This document shows positions 14,133 to 14,370 of a DNA stretch of 14,370 nucleotides, in pieces. The translations under genes were made by a program, and so were the position numbers. The notes under the pieces were generated by a model. That model was given only the letters and a program-made list of their open reading frames with translations. It searched no databases and had not been told where the DNA came from. The DNA lies in NCBI GenBank assembly GCA_958451915.1, contig CAUDRX010000042.1, positions 1 through 14,370 on the forward strand, given 5' to 3'. Each line of letters starts with the position of its first letter. Within the stretch, counting starts at the first letter, position 1. Origin of the DNA: an uncultured Peptococcaceae bacterium (lineage in GTDB: Bacteria; Bacillota; Peptococcia; Peptococcales; Peptococcaceae).

Positions 14133-14269
14133 AAAAAGACGAGTCCTCTCCTTCACGCAGGCGCACTTTGACCGTGCACATGTTGATCGTTGGAAAGAGG
14201 CTCGTCCACCGCTTTTTTTGTGATCTTCGACACCTACCCAAAGGCAGGAACTGTCATTTCTTGTAGAAA
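14133..14269 (-). promoter_or_regulatory. Structured leader of the importer operon, candidate riboswitch with terminator
   Basis: The minus-strand leader shares the identical 27-nt block (plus 14190-14216) with the tupA leader. GACGAGCCTCT from this block pairs with AGAGGACTCGTC (plus 14138-14149, one bulged A), followed by TTTTTAATTT. Within the loop lies the hairpin GTGCAC-GGTCAAA-GTGCGC (plus 14161-14179), and before the block a second hairpin with GACA...CCTGCC/GGTAGG...TGTC arms (plus 14229-14255). The T-tract is about 12 bases before AGGAGG. The GAGCCTC and GAAGGAGAGGAC pieces recall the Moco RNA motif as I remember it; this needs a covariance-model test. Confidence 0.6.
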
Positions 14270-14299
14270 AGTATAACACAGATCCGCAAATTGTTTCAA
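14270..14299 (-). promoter_or_regulatory. Promoter of the importer operon
   Basis: On the minus strand TTGAAA (plus 14294-14299), 18-bp spacer, TATACT (plus 14270-14275). Both hexamers match 5 of 6 consensus bases. The same -35, spacer length and following CTTTTC context occur at the tupA promoter. Confidence 0.75.
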
Positions 14300-14304
14300 T
14301 AATT

Positions 14305-14321
14305 ATACATTTCTCATGTAT
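14305..14321. promoter_or_regulatory. Inverted repeat upstream of the importer promoter
   Basis: ATACAT (14305-14310) and ATGTAT (14316-14321) form a perfect 6-bp inverted repeat with a 5-bp spacer. It lies just upstream of the importer -35 box and next to a possible divergent promoter, so it could be an operator. In such AT-rich sequence it may also be chance. Confidence 0.3.
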
Positions 14322-14349
14322 TTAATTTTTTGTCCGAATTAGATATAAT
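14321..14349 (+). promoter_or_regulatory. Possible divergent promoter at the window edge
   Basis: TATAAT at 14344-14349 is a perfect -10 box; TTTAAT (14321-14326) 17 bp upstream is a weak -35. An ATG follows at 14364, but it has no visible ribosome site and the window ends there, so whether a gene starts here cannot be judged. Confidence 0.35.
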
Positions 14350-14370
14350 ATTTTAATAACACCATGCAAG

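Overview
The window looks like chromosome from a fairly GC-rich member of the Bacillota (Clostridia or Negativicutes type). The reasons are strong AGGAGG-type ribosome sites before almost every gene, short intergenic gaps, hairpin-plus-T-tract terminators, Gram-positive style lipoproteins (MKKK...LVGC) and sigma-A-like promoters. I cannot name a genus from sequence alone. There are no rRNA or tRNA genes, IS elements or CRISPR arrays. No gene-free stretch exceeds 300 bases; the longest are 6893-7146, 9575-9795 and 14107-14370, and all three hold regulatory elements.

Left part (1-6145). The 3' end of a peptidoglycan glycosyltransferase gene (+ strand) converges on a rarD-type transporter gene (- strand) at a perfect 40-bp palindrome that should terminate both. 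Upstream lies a five-gene minus-strand operon (promoter near 6053-6081, terminator 1473-1498): an EamA-family exporter, a small unknown protein, an SPFH protein with three zinc ribbons, a zinc-ribbon protein with a C-terminal membrane anchor, and a TPM-domain membrane protein. The last three match the YdjI/YdjG/YdjH set that accompanies PspA in the Bacillus subtilis envelope-stress operon, but no pspA is present here. Divergent from it is rsmE (16S rRNA m3U1498 methyltransferase) with its own terminator.

Right part (7078-14370, all minus strand) is an oxyanion-uptake locus, most likely for tungstate and/or molybdate. In transcription order it holds a TroA/FepB-type lipoprotein, a FecCD-type permease, a FepC-type ATPase, an unusual cytosolic protein joining a CRP-like sensor fold to a WtpA-like tungstate/molybdate-binding domain, then tupA, tupB and tupC for a second importer. 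The TupA lipoprotein appears circularly permuted: the segment that normally ends TupA stands at its N-terminus.

The two lipoprotein genes each have a promoter of the same layout (TTGAAA, 18-bp spacer, TATAAT or TATACT). Each promoter is followed by a leader of about 130-150 nt sharing an identical 27-nt block and ending in a terminator-like hairpin directly before the ribosome site. The two importers therefore probably answer to the same RNA-level signal, possibly a molybdenum/tungsten-cofactor riboswitch. The permuted TupA, the CRP/WtpA fusion and the twin leaders are the most novel points in the window.
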